DNA from: JANPPS01 sp965246925
GTDB taxonomy: Bacteria > Pseudomonadota > Alphaproteobacteria > Acetobacterales > Acetobacteraceae
Length of the DNA stretch: 64,000 nucleotides
Assembly (NCBI GenBank): GCA_965246925.1
Contig: OZ251994.1
Location: 868,001 to 932,000, forward strand
Reading direction: 5' to 3'
The translations under genes and the position numbers were made by a program. The notes under the pieces are model-generated. The model was not told where the DNA came from. It saw nothing but the letters and a program-made list of their open reading frames with translations, and did not search any database. This document shows, in pieces, positions 25,433 to 33,766 of this stretch (the first letter of the stretch is position 1; every line of letters starts with the position of its first letter).

Positions 25433-26494
25433 TCATTGGGCGAGCACATCGTACTCGGGCAGCACCACTTCCGTGCTCTGCATGCCGACACGGCAGCCGG
25501 GGTGAAGGTCGGTGGTACGCCCGGGCTGCAGCGTGTTTGCCTTCTTGGCGCGGCACGGGAACTGCAGCTGCGCCTTCTCCCGCCCGGCCGCGACGGCGCC
25601 TACCGCGACGGACCCCGGCGCCCAGCGCGGCATCAGCAGCTCGAACCGTGCCTCCACCAGCTCTTTCCCGTCAAACGGCACGCTGCAGCCAGGCGCGGTC
25701 GCTTTGATCTTACCCGCAAGCATACCCCGCGGCGTAGGCGCGCGGCACAGGAAGAACGGCTCGCCCCCTTCCTCGCCGCCACGCACAGCGCCCTCCAGCA
25801 ACGGCACGCCCTGCGCGGCGGCGGTGGCCGGCACCCAGGCCATCCAGGGTGCTGCCTGCAACACGGTGAAGTTCTGTGACAGCACAACCCTTCCGCCGAA
25901 GCCGAAGCTACAATTCTTATCCGGTGCTATCCAGGATCCAGGATGGGTCGCGCCCTGATACGTCGCCCGGCAGATTACGACGGGACGCAGCGTGAAAGGG
26001 CGGGACTCGCCGGCATCCGCCATCTCACCCGCGACCATGGCCCGGGCGCCTTCGGAAATGTCGGTCCAAGACGGGCTCAGGATTTCGAACGGCGCCGCTT
26101 CCACCTCACGGCTGTCGTAGCCGATATGGCACCCGGCAAAATCCGCCCGATAACGGCCCAGCAGCGTGGACCCGGCGTAATTGGCCCGGCATGGATACAA
26201 AGCGAGGCCGCTTTCCGACCCCGCCACCACCGCGTCCCGCAGCCCCGCCGGGTCCCCGGCGCGTAATGCCCGCCAGGACGTGCCCTGCGCCCAGCTCACA
26301 TCCGCGCTTGAGAGCAACAGTATAGCGGCCCCCGCCGCCATCACGCCCGCACCGGCCACGGCCGCCAAGAACGCAGTGGACCATAGCCGCCGCCGCGGCT
26401 CGGCCTTGGGCGGCATGGTCCAAAGCCCGGTCGTCAGCATGGGACTCAGCGCCTCGTGCTCGATGATAGGGCCCCGGCCATAGCGCCCGCTCAT
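25433..26494 (-). CDS. Membrane-anchored protein with four DM9 (DUF3421-type) repeats
   Basis: A 353-residue protein: cytoplasmic tail, one membrane helix at about 38-62, then an exported domain built of four repeats. Each has a CRA start, a central PG/GC and an end like YxVL. Cys pairs are C102/C122, C175/C195, C250/C270 and C314/C334, each exactly 20 apart. The pattern matches DM9 repeats, known mostly from eukaryotes, where oyster DM9 proteins bind mannose. The ATG at 26494 overlaps the GT4 stop. A glycan-binding surface role in polysaccharide assembly or attachment is inferred. Confidence 0.75.
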   Translation of the reverse strand: MSGRYGRGPIIEHEALSPMLTTGLWTMPPKAEPRRRLWSTAFLAAVAGAGVMAAGAAILLLSSADVSWAQGTSWRALRAGDPAGLRDAVVAGSESGLALYPCRANYAGSTLLGRYRADFAGCHIGYDSREVEAAPFEILSPSWTDISEGARAMVAGEMADAGESRPFTLRPVVICRATYQGATHPGSWIAPDKNCSFGFGGRVVLSQNFTVLQAAPWMAWVPATAAAQGVPLLEGAVRGGEEGGEPFFLCRAPTPRGMLAGKIKATAPGCSVPFDGKELVEARFELLMPRWAPGSVAVGAVAAGREKAQLQFPCRAKKANTLQPGRTTDLHPGCRVGMQSTEVVLPEYDVLAQ

Positions 26495-27657
26495 GACAGC
26501 GCCTCCGCCACATGCAGGCCGGCTTGCGTACTGCCGTTCCCCATCACGCGCCGGACTGCCTCCGCGATACGCGCCGCGGCAGTGTCTGGTGTCAGGCCCG
26601 CGATCCGCGCCTGCCCCCGCGACCGCATGGCGGCTAGGCCGGGGGCGGATAGCGCCCGTGCGATGGCCGCGTCCATGGAGGGCTGAGACAGCGGGTCGAA
26701 CAGCCAACCGGTTTCACCCTCCACCACTAGCTCCTCCACGGCCTGGCTATAGATACTGCCTAATACCGGTAGGCCAACCGCCATCGCCTCATTCACTACC
26801 AGGCCCCACTCGTCCAGCAAGGTCGGAAAAACGAGCATATCACACTCGGCATACACGCCCGGCACCTCATCGTACGGCAGGTTGCCGCAGAAACGAGGCG
26901 TGAGCACGCTCGGCCAAGGCAGGGCCTCCAATTCCGCGCGGACCGGGCCGTCACCGAGAAACCACATTTCGAGCGGACGCGCCGGGTGCTGCGCCATGGA
27001 CCAGGCGATCAGCCGGCGGGCAAACGGCAGCACGCCCTTGCGCTCGTTCAGCATGCCGACATGCAGCAGGCGCGTGCACGCTTCAGGCGGCCGGGTGCGC
27101 TGGGCGGCGGCGAACCGGGAGACGTCGACCGGCTGATTGATGCGTGCGATAAGGCTGTCTCGAACCCCGAAGCGCTGGATATACCGGGCACCGCTCTCGC
27201 CATTCACCAGCACGCCATCAGCCCGTCCCAGAATGGCTCGCCGGAGCATGATGCGCGCCCTGCCCCAGCTTCGCTCACTATGCTCGGACAGCAAGCACCA
27301 GACGATCAGGCGGGACCGCGGGCGGAGCGTCCGGTACATGACGGCCTGCAAGGTGCGAAAGCCCAGTTCGGCTGAGATGACAACGTCCGGTGCATAACCT
27401 AACAGTTTCGGCACGGTGTCATACGGCACATGAACCTGTAGCCGGCGGCTGAACCCGGCCGGGTCCACCGAGTTCGGCCGGAGCGTCACGTTGCGCTGCA
27501 CCTCGACATCCAGCGTGCCCCAGTCCGGCGCCCACGCCCGGTCATCTTCCATAGGGGTCGAGATCATGACACGGAACTCACCCACCAAGTCACGCAACCG
27601 TTCGAACAGGGGCACCCGGTAGGGGGCGACGAAGTTCATCAGCAGCGCGACCCGCAT
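26491..27657 (-). CDS. GT4-family glycosyltransferase
   Basis: A 388-residue GT-B enzyme. N-terminus MRVALLMNFVAPYRVPLFERL; donor domain with LLHVGMLNERKGV, FLGDGPVRAELE, and CDMLVFPTLLDEWGLVVNEAMAVGLPVLGS with the EX7E pair. It adds a sugar to the lipid-linked repeat unit on the cytoplasmic side. It lies 34 bp after Wzc and overlaps the DM9 gene by 4 bp. Confidence 0.9.
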   Translation of the reverse strand: MRVALLMNFVAPYRVPLFERLRDLVGEFRVMISTPMEDDRAWAPDWGTLDVEVQRNVTLRPNSVDPAGFSRRLQVHVPYDTVPKLLGYAPDVVISAELGFRTLQAVMYRTLRPRSRLIVWCLLSEHSERSWGRARIMLRRAILGRADGVLVNGESGARYIQRFGVRDSLIARINQPVDVSRFAAAQRTRPPEACTRLLHVGMLNERKGVLPFARRLIAWSMAQHPARPLEMWFLGDGPVRAELEALPWPSVLTPRFCGNLPYDEVPGVYAECDMLVFPTLLDEWGLVVNEAMAVGLPVLGSIYSQAVEELVVEGETGWLFDPLSQPSMDAAIARALSAPGLAAMRSRGQARIAGLTPDTAAARIAEAVRRVMGNGSTQAGLHVAEALS

Positions 27658-27691
27658 CAGCTAGCGACCTTTCCAGGGGTGGTAGAGACCT

Positions 27692-29767
27692 TCAACGGCT
27701 TAGCAGCCCGGCGTGCCGGCCGTAGGCGCTATGCCGCACGTAACGCCGGTAGCGGTCCACGCTGACCATCGACAGCACGCAGCCCGCAACGTTCGCCCCT
27801 GCCGCGAGCAAGAGGCGCAGCCCGGCGGCCACATCCAGCTGGGTCGTACCCTGCCAGCGGATGATCATGACCGTCCGCTCCGCAAGCCGGCTCAGGCTTC
27901 GCGTCTCCGAAGCGACCAATAGCGGTGCGGAGTCTAGCAGCACGAGGTCGAACTCCTTGGCCAGTTCCGCCAGCAGGCCGCGCATCTTGTCGGAGCCGAT
28001 CAGGTCCGGGGCGATCCGCTCCCCGGCTCCGACCGGAAGCACGTAGGCCGGTGACAACGCATCGGGCTGCACGACGTCGGACAGTGCCATCTTACCCGTA
28101 AGCACGTCAGCCAGTCCCGGTTCCCGCAAAATACCACATGCGCGATGCATGCGCCCGCGGCGCAGGTCGCAATCCACGATCACCACCCGCTTGCCATCCC
28201 CGGCCATGGTCCGCGCCCAGGCGAGCGCGATCGAGGACTTGCCCTCCCCCGGGAGCGACGACGCCAGCAGGATGACCTTGGGAGCTTCGTCCACGCCGGA
28301 CAGTTGCAGGCTGGTCTGCAAGCCCCGCGTCGCCTCCGCCGTCGGGCTGAACGGTGCGGCACGGCCCATATCCTGGCGGCCGCGCAGCCGTCGGGTCAGC
28401 GCCGGGAAGATCCCGATGGCTGGCAGTCCGAGCGACTCCTCCAGCTGGTCGGGCGTGGAGAACCCATGGTCGAAGCTTTCCAGCAACAGCGCCAGCAGGC
28501 CAGCGAACATGAGGCTCGCGATCAGCACGATCGGGGTGATCACCCCAAGCTTCGGAAATGCCGGCTCGACCGGGGCCTCCGCGCGCGAGATCACCTGCGC
28601 GTCCGGCAGTTGCAGCCCGCTCTCGATGCTGGTTTCCTTCAACCGGGTCAGCAGCCGGTCATACAGGGCCCGGTCCGCATCGGCCTCGTGCTGCAAGGCG
28701 CGGAGCTCGATCTCGCTGTCGTTGCCCTGATAGGACTGGTTACGCAGCTTGTTGAACATGGACTCCAAGGTCAGCAGGCGCTGCCGAGCGATGGAGACGG
28801 ATTGCTCGAGACCCTGGGCCCGGAACCGCCCGCTGCTGGCGGCATTGAGCCGGGCTTCGGCCTCGGCCAGGGCGCTCTGCGCACGGATGATCTGCTCGCC
28901 CGTCTCGGTCACCTGCTCGGCCACCAGGCTTCCGCTCCGGCCTTGGGTCAGGCCCGCGGCCCGGCGGAATGCCTCCACGGCCTGGCTGTCGGTCAGAACC
29001 TGCTGCCGCAACTCGCTCACCCGCTCGTCCAGCCATTGGTGTGCGCCGTCGGTCGCCTCACGCTTGGCCCTCAGCTGCGCCTCGATGTAGGCGGCGACCG
29101 CGGCATTGGCGACGCGGGCGGTCAGCACCGGGTCCGGGCTGTCGAACGAGACGCTGATCACGCGGGAGCGTCCCTTTGAGGCCACGCCGAGCTTGCGCAG
29201 ATAGGCGTCGATCGTGAGGGAGAGCGGGTCCGCCACCACCGGCTCGGCGGCCGGCGTTGGTTCCGAGGGCTCGATATGGCTACGGATGGTGGGTGGCAGC
29301 TTATCGAGCAAGACGGCCGTTTGAGCGGAGGCGAAGCGGCTGAGCTTGGCGGACAGGCCCGGCGCTGCGAGGGAGGGGTTGAACTCCGGCAGCTTGTCGA
29401 GGTCGAGCTTCTGCACCACGGTCCGCGCCAATTCGCGGGAGCGCAGGATCTGGATTTCGCTTTCCACCACCTCGCTATCGCCGCCAAGCCCGGCGAGCAC
29501 TGCCTTCAGATCCACGACCTGCTGCTGACGCGGGCTGATCATGATGTCGGCTTGGGCGGTGTAACGGGGCGTAATACGGTGCGCGGCATACACCGCCATG
29601 CTGGTCAGCCCGGCGGTGACCAGCACGATCAGCATGCGTCGCCGGCTCAGCATCGCGCCGACGCTGCGCAGCTTGTTGATAGGCGGCACCACGCCCGCGG
29701 GCGCCCATTGCGGTTGGGCGGCCTGGACGCCGGGTCCGATCACGGCAAGGCTGGAGCGTGGAGTCAT
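27692..29767 (-). CDS. Wzc/ExoP-like chain-length regulator and tyrosine autokinase
   Basis: A 691-residue two-part protein. Wzz domain with membrane helices near residues 45-65 and 405-425 and a long periplasmic coiled coil between; then a BY-kinase with Walker A LLASSLPGEGKSSIALAW near residue 500, Walker A' VVIVDCDLRRGRMH and Walker B FDLVLLDSAPLL. The C-terminus has a short Tyr cluster (DRYRRYVRHSAYG). It works with Wza and Wzy to set chain length and export. An ATG at 29779 is an alternative start; neither has a good ribosome site. Confidence 0.9.
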   Translation of the reverse strand: MTPRSSLAVIGPGVQAAQPQWAPAGVVPPINKLRSVGAMLSRRRMLIVLVTAGLTSMAVYAAHRITPRYTAQADIMISPRQQQVVDLKAVLAGLGGDSEVVESEIQILRSRELARTVVQKLDLDKLPEFNPSLAAPGLSAKLSRFASAQTAVLLDKLPPTIRSHIEPSEPTPAAEPVVADPLSLTIDAYLRKLGVASKGRSRVISVSFDSPDPVLTARVANAAVAAYIEAQLRAKREATDGAHQWLDERVSELRQQVLTDSQAVEAFRRAAGLTQGRSGSLVAEQVTETGEQIIRAQSALAEAEARLNAASSGRFRAQGLEQSVSIARQRLLTLESMFNKLRNQSYQGNDSEIELRALQHEADADRALYDRLLTRLKETSIESGLQLPDAQVISRAEAPVEPAFPKLGVITPIVLIASLMFAGLLALLLESFDHGFSTPDQLEESLGLPAIGIFPALTRRLRGRQDMGRAAPFSPTAEATRGLQTSLQLSGVDEAPKVILLASSLPGEGKSSIALAWARTMAGDGKRVVIVDCDLRRGRMHRACGILREPGLADVLTGKMALSDVVQPDALSPAYVLPVGAGERIAPDLIGSDKMRGLLAELAKEFDLVLLDSAPLLVASETRSLSRLAERTVMIIRWQGTTQLDVAAGLRLLLAAGANVAGCVLSMVSVDRYRRYVRHSAYGRHAGLLSR

Positions 29768-29894
29768 GCAGAGACCCATCCTCAGAGCGGCTGAGCGGTT
29801 CAGTAAGTTCAGGATAGTAGCATTTGCAGGGTTAGCAGCCGAAGTCTCAGGCGGAGTACCTCCGGTGATATTTTGAGCGTCAATGGTCGCGTGT

Positions 29895-31244
29895 CTAGAT
29901 CAGCAACAGGCTGGCGGCGATCGTGACCGCGGTCGTGACGGCCAACACGGCCAGCGCGTCCCTGCCGCGGAACAGCGCGGCGCGATGCAGCGACCATAGC
30001 TGCAGCAGCAACAGGGGGATTGCGCTCGCGACCAAGCCGATTGCCGCTCCAGTAATCCCCGCCGCGTCAAAGCCCACCCTTGTCACGACCAGTAGGATCG
30101 TCAGCGCTACCGGATAGACCAAGCTTTCTCGCCAGGGATGGGCGCCCGTCGATAGCGCCAGCGGCATTAGCCAGGATGCGACCACGAGGCTCGGCACCGC
30201 CAGCAGGAACCAGAGCATGACCGGGATGGACGACTGGAACTTCGGATACAATAGCGAGACGAGCGTGGGGCCAATCAGGATGCCCAGGGCGGTCGGCACC
30301 GCCATGGCCAGAGCGAGCAACATGAAGTCCCGCCGTAACGTGGCCGAGACAGCGAACGGACCCTCGGCCGCACAGCGCGTGACGATACGGGGATAGTAGA
30401 ATTGGGATAACGAGCCCACGGCGCCGATGACGAGGGTGACGACGTTGGAGCCGAACGCAAAGTGTCCGGTGTCGGCGCTGTCGGCCAGGCCGGACACCAC
30501 CCACCGGTTGGCTGTCATGTAGAAGGCCCACACGAACGAGGTCAGGAACAACGGCAGACCCTGCCGCATCAGCGCCAGGGAAACAGTGGCACCCGGACGG
30601 TCCGCCCATACCAGGCGCATGCCGGCCTGCACCTGCACGGCCAGGGCTGCATAGGCCAACGCCAACAGGGCAAAGCAACCGTTGATGCCGCCCAGCAGCA
30701 AGCCCACCGGACGCGTGACCGCGAGAATCAGCATGACGGCCATGTTGATCCTCCCGAACGCACCCCGCTCCGACGCCGCCCGGTAGAATGACGCCGGGCC
30801 CAGGACGATCATGAACATAATTCCCGCCGCGAGCGACAGCCAGGCGGCCACCGCCGGAAAACCAGGCGCACGGCTTGCGAGCAGCACCGCCCCGATACCG
30901 CCCAGCACTAGCACAAGCACCGCGATGTAAAGCCGGGTCCACAACACGCTCTGCCGGAAAGGCGGCATGGCCGATGCCGGGTCCGGCCCGGCGATCATTT
31001 TCGGCACCTGCCGGTCGGTCAATTGCGATAGGCCGAAATCGAACACTAAAAAATACTGGAACAGCGTCACCACGAGCGCGTACTGGCCGAATGCAACCGG
31101 TTCCAGCAACAACGGCAGCAACAGGCCGATGCCGGCGTTCAACGCGCTCAGACCCGGCATGGCCGAGTAAAACAGCAGGGCGCGCACCCGCTGCATCGGC
31201 CGGGATGGCCCTGGGGCATCCATCGCGCCGGTCTTGCTCACCAT
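29895..31244 (-). CDS. Polysaccharide flippase (Wzx-like, MOP superfamily)
   Basis: A 449-residue membrane protein with about twelve to fourteen hydrophobic segments, opening SAMPGLSALNAGIGLLLPLLL and containing YALVVTLFQYFLVFDFGLSQLTDRQ, a typical Wzx start. It flips undecaprenyl-PP-linked repeats across the inner membrane. It is the first gene of the minus-strand unit, divergent from the genes at 31434. Confidence 0.85.
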   Translation of the reverse strand: MVSKTGAMDAPGPSRPMQRVRALLFYSAMPGLSALNAGIGLLLPLLLEPVAFGQYALVVTLFQYFLVFDFGLSQLTDRQVPKMIAGPDPASAMPPFRQSVLWTRLYIAVLVLVLGGIGAVLLASRAPGFPAVAAWLSLAAGIMFMIVLGPASFYRAASERGAFGRINMAVMLILAVTRPVGLLLGGINGCFALLALAYAALAVQVQAGMRLVWADRPGATVSLALMRQGLPLFLTSFVWAFYMTANRWVVSGLADSADTGHFAFGSNVVTLVIGAVGSLSQFYYPRIVTRCAAEGPFAVSATLRRDFMLLALAMAVPTALGILIGPTLVSLLYPKFQSSIPVMLWFLLAVPSLVVASWLMPLALSTGAHPWRESLVYPVALTILLVVTRVGFDAAGITGAAIGLVASAIPLLLLQLWSLHRAALFRGRDALAVLAVTTAVTIAASLLLI

Positions 31245-31433
31245 GCCACCACCATGACAGCGTAATGGTGCGCTGCAGCGTGGATGTCGAGTGGCGTTTC
31301 CGGATGCGATACAACCCCGGCCTCCCAGGGGGTACCCCGCAAGGCCAATCGGCCCGGCGCCGCCGCGCTGGTAACGATACGGTCTCTGGAGCGCGCTGAA
31401 TGAGGGGGGCGGCGGGCACAGGGGCCAGGCGGA

Positions 31434-32252
31434 ATGTCCGTGGCGGAACCGATCGTGAGGTCATCGATGGCGACCGATGCAAGTTTATTCAAAACCCTTC
31501 CACTTGCCACCCCTAGTTCAGAGTCATCGCGGCACCCTGGCACGCGCCGTTCGCTTTGGGACAGCGCGCGGGAGATGCTGAGCGCGCCCGGCGGGTTTTC
31601 GTATGGACGGAGCGGTATGCGGCGGCGGGCCATGTTGGCCGAACAACAGGGCACCTTGGCTGAGTATCTCGCCATCCCGCTGTGCCGGACGACGCAGGCG
31701 GCCTACCGCATCCTACACGCGGATGATCTAACCCCGGCAAGCGGCGCCGCCGATTTTCTGAACGCCGTCAGCCTGTGGGCAGAAGCGCATCCAGACCGGA
31801 CGGTAGAGCTATGCTGGGCTGGAGAGGGCGATCTGCGAGGAGTGCTGCGCGCGCAGCCACTGCCCCCTAACGTGCAGCAAAGCTTTACCGGTGCGCTCAC
31901 GCCGGCGCATCTTGCAGGGCACATGGCAATCAGCGGCCTGCTGGCGGCGCCATGCCTTGGACGTTCTTGGCCGCCGCATCTGTTGGAAGCCATGGCGGCT
32001 GGGTTGCTGGTGCTCGGCAGCCGCCGCAATCCGGTCACTAGTTCTCTGGTCGTGCACAACACGACGGGCTGGCTGTTCGACCCGCATGCGCCGCAATCGA
32101 TGGCGGCGGCCCTGAACGCGGCATTTTCCCTCGGGACCGGGCCGCTCGACGCGATGCGGGCGCTGGCGCGGACGACGGCGATAGCGTTCCAGGACCGCCC
32201 AGGCCCGCGCCCGGTCAGCCCCCGCCCCGTCAGTGCCCGTCCGGTCGGCTAA
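31434..32252 (+). CDS. Half-sized GT-B (GT4 C-terminal domain-like) protein
   Basis: A 272-residue protein. Residues about 100-235 resemble only the donor-binding half of GT4 enzymes: CWAGEGDLRGVLRAQPLP, QQSFTGALTPAHLAGHM, LEAMAAGLLVLGSRR and TGWLFDPHAPQSMAAAL. The EX7E motif is eroded, and there is no N-terminal acceptor domain; the first 95 residues are not recognisable. The C-terminus is an RPV/PRP repeat. It starts at 31434 or at an ATG at 31467 and its TAA overlaps the next ATG. It may be a decayed or non-catalytic partner glycosyltransferase. Confidence 0.65.
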   Translation: MSVAEPIVRSSMATDASLFKTLPLATPSSESSRHPGTRRSLWDSAREMLSAPGGFSYGRSGMRRRAMLAEQQGTLAEYLAIPLCRTTQAAYRILHADDLTPASGAADFLNAVSLWAEAHPDRTVELCWAGEGDLRGVLRAQPLPPNVQQSFTGALTPAHLAGHMAISGLLAAPCLGRSWPPHLLEAMAAGLLVLGSRRNPVTSSLVVHNTTGWLFDPHAPQSMAAALNAAFSLGTGPLDAMRALARTTAIAFQDRPGPRPVSPRPVSARPVG

Positions 32253-33766
32253 TGAGCGGTGCCAACCTGATCCGCCGGGCTCCGCCGCGCGGCCCGGCGC
32301 CGGCGGCCCTGGCGTGGGGCGAAGCACAGGCGGACGCGCGGTCCCGCAGCATGACCCGCAGCCCGCTGCTGCTGCTGCCGCTGGCGATGGGGGCGGCGGA
32401 CGCGGCCGTGATCATCGGCACCGGCATCCTGACCACCCTGCTACGGCATGGCGTCATGCCGGTAGAAGCGGACGTCATGATCGTGGCGTTCGCGGGCCTG
32501 CTAGCAGTGAACGCCATTACGGTCGCCGGCGGCTATACGCTTCGCGGCAACGCCGGCTTTGCCGTCTTAACGGGCCGGGCGGTGCAGGCCTGGACGCTGG
32601 TGTTCCTGCTGCTGATCATCGCGGGCTACCTGACCAAGACGCTCGAGGCCTATTCGCGGATCTGGGCGGTTGGCTGGTATTTGAGCGCGGTGGCCGGCCT
32701 TGGCATCGTGCGCGTCGGCGCGGAAGCGAAGGTCAGGCGGCTCCGGCGCAGTGGACGGCTGGCAACCACCGTGGCGGTCGTCGATCTTTGCGGACGAGGA
32801 GCGGAGTTCGCCCGGAACCTCGTGCGGGACAGTGTGGATCTGCGCTTGTTGGGCGTCTTTTCCCCCCGGCCCGGCGATGCGGCCGGGGTGCATGGCCCCT
32901 GCGCCAACGATAACGGCACGGCCGGCCAGGAGCGGAGCGGGCTTGCCGACCTGATCGCTCTCTCCCGTTTGTTCCGCATCGATGACGTGCTTGTGCTGGT
33001 CTCTGGCGAGACCGGAACCGATGTCGCCGGTGTGCTTCGCCTCATGGGCACCGTCCCGGCGAATGTCCGGCTGTGCCCGTTGTTGCCGGAATTGGCGCAT
33101 GCACCCATCCGGGAAGCGTCGTTGTGGCACGACCGTCCCGTGCTGACGGTGCATCATCGTCCGCTCGGCGGCTGGAGTAGCACGCTGAAGCGGGCCGAAG
33201 ACCTGGTCTTGGGGAGCGTGATCGCCGTGCTGCTCACGCCCTTGATGCTGGTCATCGCGGCGCTAGTGCGGCTGGATAGTCCCGGCCCGGCGTTGTTCCG
33301 TCAGCCGCGGCAGGGATTCAACCACAATGTTTTCACCGTGCTGAAATTCCGCAGCATGACGCACCAGGCCGTGCCGGATACCGAGGTGCGGCAGGCCACC
33401 CGGCATGACGCCCGTGTGACGCGGCTAGGCCGGATCCTCCGCCGCACCAGCCTCGATGAGCTGCCGCAGATCCTGAACGTGCTGCGCGGCGACATGTCCC
33501 TGGTCGGTCCGCGCCCGCATGCGATCGTGCATAACGAGCTGTATGCCGGTTTGATCGACGACTACCTGGGCCGCCACCGCGTCCAGCCCGGCATCACCGG
33601 CTGGGCGCAGGTGAACGGGCTCCGCGGTGAGACGGAAACGCTGGATAAGATGCAGCGCCGGGTCGAGTATGACCTGATCTATATCGACAACTGGTCAGTG
33701 CTTCTGGACATCAAGATCCTCTGCTACACGGCGTTGTCGGTTCTGCGGGACCGCGGGGTTTATTAA
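32252..33766 (+). CDS. Undecaprenyl-phosphate sugar phosphotransferase (WcaJ/GumD-like)
   Basis: A 504-residue polyprenyl-phosphate hexose-1-P transferase. Four membrane helices lie at residues about 35-150, a CoA-binding-like middle part at 165-290, a re-entrant helix near 315-335, then the catalytic domain FRQPRQGFNHNVFTVLKFRSM, SLDELPQILNVLRGDMSLVGPRPHA and ITGWAQVNGLRGET. It starts the repeat unit by loading the first sugar-P, probably glucose or galactose. It overlaps the half GT gene upstream and converges on the beta-helix gene with 4 bp overlap. Confidence 0.92.
   Translation: MSGANLIRRAPPRGPAPAALAWGEAQADARSRSMTRSPLLLLPLAMGAADAAVIIGTGILTTLLRHGVMPVEADVMIVAFAGLLAVNAITVAGGYTLRGNAGFAVLTGRAVQAWTLVFLLLIIAGYLTKTLEAYSRIWAVGWYLSAVAGLGIVRVGAEAKVRRLRRSGRLATTVAVVDLCGRGAEFARNLVRDSVDLRLLGVFSPRPGDAAGVHGPCANDNGTAGQERSGLADLIALSRLFRIDDVLVLVSGETGTDVAGVLRLMGTVPANVRLCPLLPELAHAPIREASLWHDRPVLTVHHRPLGGWSSTLKRAEDLVLGSVIAVLLTPLMLVIAALVRLDSPGPALFRQPRQGFNHNVFTVLKFRSMTHQAVPDTEVRQATRHDARVTRLGRILRRTSLDELPQILNVLRGDMSLVGPRPHAIVHNELYAGLIDDYLGRHRVQPGITGWAQVNGLRGETETLDKMQRRVEYDLIYIDNWSVLLDIKILCYTALSVLRDRGVY

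Noticed and set aside
30067..31482. A 471-codon minus-strand frame overlapping the Wzx gene
   Set aside because: It is an alternative frame of GC-rich DNA; the product is Arg/Gly-rich without membrane segments, whereas the other frame is a clear flippase.
32233..32913. A 226-codon plus-strand frame overlapping the WcaJ-like gene
   Set aside because: Low-complexity shadow frame; the overlapping frame codes for a full sugar phosphotransferase.
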